NCBI GenBank assembly: GCA_019241095.1
Contig: JAFAXJ010000057.1
Span: 1 to 7,268, forward strand
Reading direction: 5' to 3'
From: Verrucomicrobiota bacterium
GTDB taxonomy: Bacteria; Verrucomicrobiota; Verrucomicrobiia; Chthoniobacterales; JAFAMB01
DNA length: 7,268 nucleotides
The translations under genes and the position numbers were made by a program. Below are positions 6,088 through 7,268 of this stretch, piece after piece. How positions within the stretch are numbered: the first letter of the stretch is position 1; the number at the start of each line of letters is the position of its first letter. The notes under the pieces were generated by a model. The model worked only from the letters and a program-made list of their open reading frames with translations, did no database searches and had not been told where the DNA came from.

Positions 6088-6423
6088 ATCTGTGAAGCGT
6101 ACAAAGGTAAGTGAAAGGAGGGTGCCGGCAACTTCCCCGTAGCGGTTTATCGGCTTAATGCAAATGCGTGAGGCCGGCTGCAGGGCGCAATTCCAGCGGT
6201 GCCGCGCTTTAGATTAGTTCGGCGTTGAAAAGTGCGGGACAACCCACGGGTGAAAATAGGCGCTGGATATTTTCCGCGGCAAACCTCGCCGGCGAACAAT
6301 GGCTTTATTCTGCGCTTGCTGGTACGTTGAAGGATTAGCTAGCATTGTTAGAAGGGCTCGATCGGAGTTGGGTTCGACCACCCGGAAGGCCTCGATCAAA
6401 CATATCAAACAAAGGAAATTTAG
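6088..6423. other. 336-nt spacer between mlaA and the DUF1269 gene
   Basis: No confident gene, tRNA or terminator is seen here. It contains a purine-rich AAAGGAGGG at about 6114-6122, like a strong ribosome binding site but with no usable start after it, a perfect 10-bp palindrome TCGCCGGCGA at 6286-6295, and a weak 42-codon ORF (6299-6427). A minus-strand open frame of 64 codons at 6214-6408 resembles no family. The promoter of the DUF1269 gene should be here, but I could not pick a convincing -10/-35 pair. Confidence 0.5.
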
Positions 6424-6427
6424 ATGA
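6299..6427 (+). CDS. Weak 42-residue ORF overlapping the DUF1269 start
   Basis: An ATG at 6299 opens 42 codons ending at TGA 6425-6427, which overlaps the next gene as ATGA. The product has a short hydrophobic N-terminus (MALFCACWYVEGLASIV) and a basic tail ending KQRKFR. No ribosome binding site precedes it and no family is recognised. The next gene has its own good ribosome binding site, so coupling is not needed. Probably chance, but the overlap is recorded. Confidence 0.15.
   Translation: MALFCACWYVEGLASIVRRARSELGSTTRKASIKHIKQRKFR
6412..6416 (+). promoter_or_regulatory. Ribosome binding site of the DUF1269 gene
   Basis: AAGGA lies 7 nt before the ATG at 6424, a near-ideal distance, and supports that start. 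Confidence 0.75.
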
Positions 6428-6915
6428 GCACATTAGTGGTAGTCGGCTACGATGACCGTTTTAAGGCAGAAGAGGTTCGTATTCAGTTGCAGAAACTGCA
6501 GAGAGAATATCTCCTGGATCTTGAAGATGCAGTCGTGGCTGTCAAAGACGAGAATGGCAAGATCAAGCTGGACCAAGCCGTAAATTTAGCCGCCAAAGGT
6601 GCGGTTAGCGGCGGGTTCTGGGGAGCGCTTGTCGGTTTGATTTTTTTGAATCCGTTACTGGGAGCTGCAATGGGTGCGACGGCCGGCGCCGTTTCCGGAG
6701 CCCTTACCGATGTCGGTATCAATGATGATTTCATGAAAGAACTGGCCCAGACGATGGCTCCCAACACCTCTGCCCTTTTCGTTCTGGTACGAAAATCCAC
6801 GCCAGACAAGGTGCTGGAAGAACTTAAGGGCACCGGCGGCAAGATCCTGAAAACTTCGCTCTCGAACGAGGACGAAGCCAAGTTGCAAGCTGCTTTGAGC
6901 GCTGCGAGCTCCTAA
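6424..6915 (+). CDS. DUF1269 family glycine-zipper membrane protein
   Basis: A 163-residue protein that matches the DUF1269 pattern: an N-terminal soluble part starting STLVVVGYDDRFKAEEV with LQREYLLDLEDAVVAVKDENGKIKLDQ, then a Gly/Ala-rich hydrophobic segment at about 57-98 (GAVSGGFWGALVGLIFLNPL, then GAAMGATAGAVSGAL) that looks like one membrane hairpin of glycine-zipper type, then DVGINDDFMKELAQTMAPNTSALFVLVR and a C-terminal ISO-like half with a charged helix to the end. Relatives are often near stress or envelope genes, but no biochemical role is established to my knowledge. It has no signal peptide. It has its own ribosome binding site and is 336 nt from mlaA, so it is probably a separate unit from the mla operon. 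Confidence 0.9.
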   Translation: MSTLVVVGYDDRFKAEEVRIQLQKLQREYLLDLEDAVVAVKDENGKIKLDQAVNLAAKGAVSGGFWGALVGLIFLNPLLGAAMGATAGAVSGALTDVGINDDFMKELAQTMAPNTSALFVLVRKSTPDKVLEELKGTGGKILKTSLSNEDEAKLQAALSAASS

Positions 6916-6992
6916 TACTGCGCTTTTACCAAAAAACGTGAAAGTGCCTACCGAACGCGTACGTAAGTTTAACGTTCCTGTGATCCGTTCAT

Positions 6993-7268
6993 ATGGAAAT
7001 ATCTTGCTGTGACCAAAAACTAAACGTGCCAGATCTTTCTTTGCGCGAATTCCTGAAACTCGCGGGCGTTGCCGCATTAAGCTGTGGCGTTGCCGGACAC
7101 TCCCAAGCTGCGAATGTTGCTACCCTGCCAAAGCCGGGAAATGTGATATCCCCAAGCGCATCTCTTGCGCGCTTGATGGAAGGAAACATCCGCTATGTTG
7201 AAGGTAGGTCAAAACCTCACGACTTTGCTGCCGAACGTTCGGCACTGGCACTTGGTCAGAATCCCTTT
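6993..7268 (+). CDS. Beta-class carbonic anhydrase with export signal (N-terminal 92 codons, runs off window)
   Basis: The open frame reaches the window edge. Residues 18-41 (LREFLKLAGVAALSCGVAGH and on to AA) look like an export signal of the Tat type, except that the usual twin arginine is Leu-Arg. After a linker comes SLARLMEGNIRYVEGRSKPH (59-78), then AERSALALGQNPF up to the edge. This is the N-terminal pattern of beta carbonic anhydrases (L-x-x-L-x-x-G-N-x-R-[FY]-V, then a helix ending G-Q-x-P-F), which interconvert CO2 and bicarbonate with a zinc ion. The zinc ligands (C-x-D-S-R, H-x-x-C) would lie beyond the window and cannot be checked. No clear ribosome binding site precedes the ATG; a GTG at 7026 in the same frame is an alternative start that still keeps the signal. 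Confidence 0.8.
   Translation, partial: MEISCCDQKLNVPDLSLREFLKLAGVAALSCGVAGHSQAANVATLPKPGNVISPSASLARLMEGNIRYVEGRSKPHDFAAERSALALGQNPF

Noticed and set aside
6158..6217. Nineteen-codon ORF after the orphan Shine-Dalgarno-like sequence
   Set aside because: The purine-rich motif is over 30 nt upstream of its ATG, the product is short and has no features.
6366..6385. GGTTCGA followed by CCACCC, recalling a tRNA T-loop
   Set aside because: The flanks do not form a five-pair T-stem and no acceptor, D or anticodon arms fit around it.
6214..6408. Minus-strand open frame of 64 codons in the spacer before the DUF1269 gene
   Set aside because: No ribosome binding site, no recognisable motif, and composition of random sequence.

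Overview
The window comes from a Gram-negative (double-membrane) bacterium of medium GC. It holds a compact five-gene cluster for the Mla phospholipid-transport pathway, which only makes sense in a cell with an outer membrane. The sequence does not settle the phylum. The permease resembles MlaE forms outside the enterobacterial type, so Proteobacteria or the Verrucomicrobia/Planctomycetes side are both possible. No mobile element, CRISPR array, tRNA or rRNA is visible.

Left part (1-2383, minus strand): a Tat-exported SnoaL/NTF2-fold protein (44-571), a DUF3016-type lipoprotein (713-1231) and a two-domain protein with an N-terminal STAS domain (1250-2383). The last two are an operon, STAS gene first, with an 18-nt gap and a strong ribosome binding site.

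Centre (2384-6087): a 236-nt divergent control region separates the STAS gene from mlaE-mlaF-mlaD-mlaC-mlaA on the plus strand. Four-base stop/start overlaps join E/F, D/C and C/A; F and D are 9 nt apart. MlaE and MlaF form the inner-membrane ABC transporter, MlaD its MCE lipid-binding ring, MlaC the periplasmic carrier and MlaA the outer-membrane component. The usual STAS partner, mlaB, is absent from the operon, while the divergent neighbour carries a STAS domain fused to a second domain. That is the most interesting point of the window. The control region holds candidate promoters in both directions, a perfect 10-bp palindrome between them, two more inverted repeats and a possible 42-residue leader ORF whose stop overlaps the mlaE ATG.

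Right part (6088-7268, plus strand): a 336-nt spacer with no confident gene, a DUF1269 glycine-zipper membrane protein (6424-6915), and the first 92 codons of an exported beta-class carbonic anhydrase that runs off the window (6993-7268).

This is largely a normal chromosomal envelope-maintenance locus. The unusual points are the STAS fusion next to an mlaB-less mla operon, an MlaA without a recognisable lipobox, a Gln at a usually Arg position in MlaE, and the structured divergent control region.
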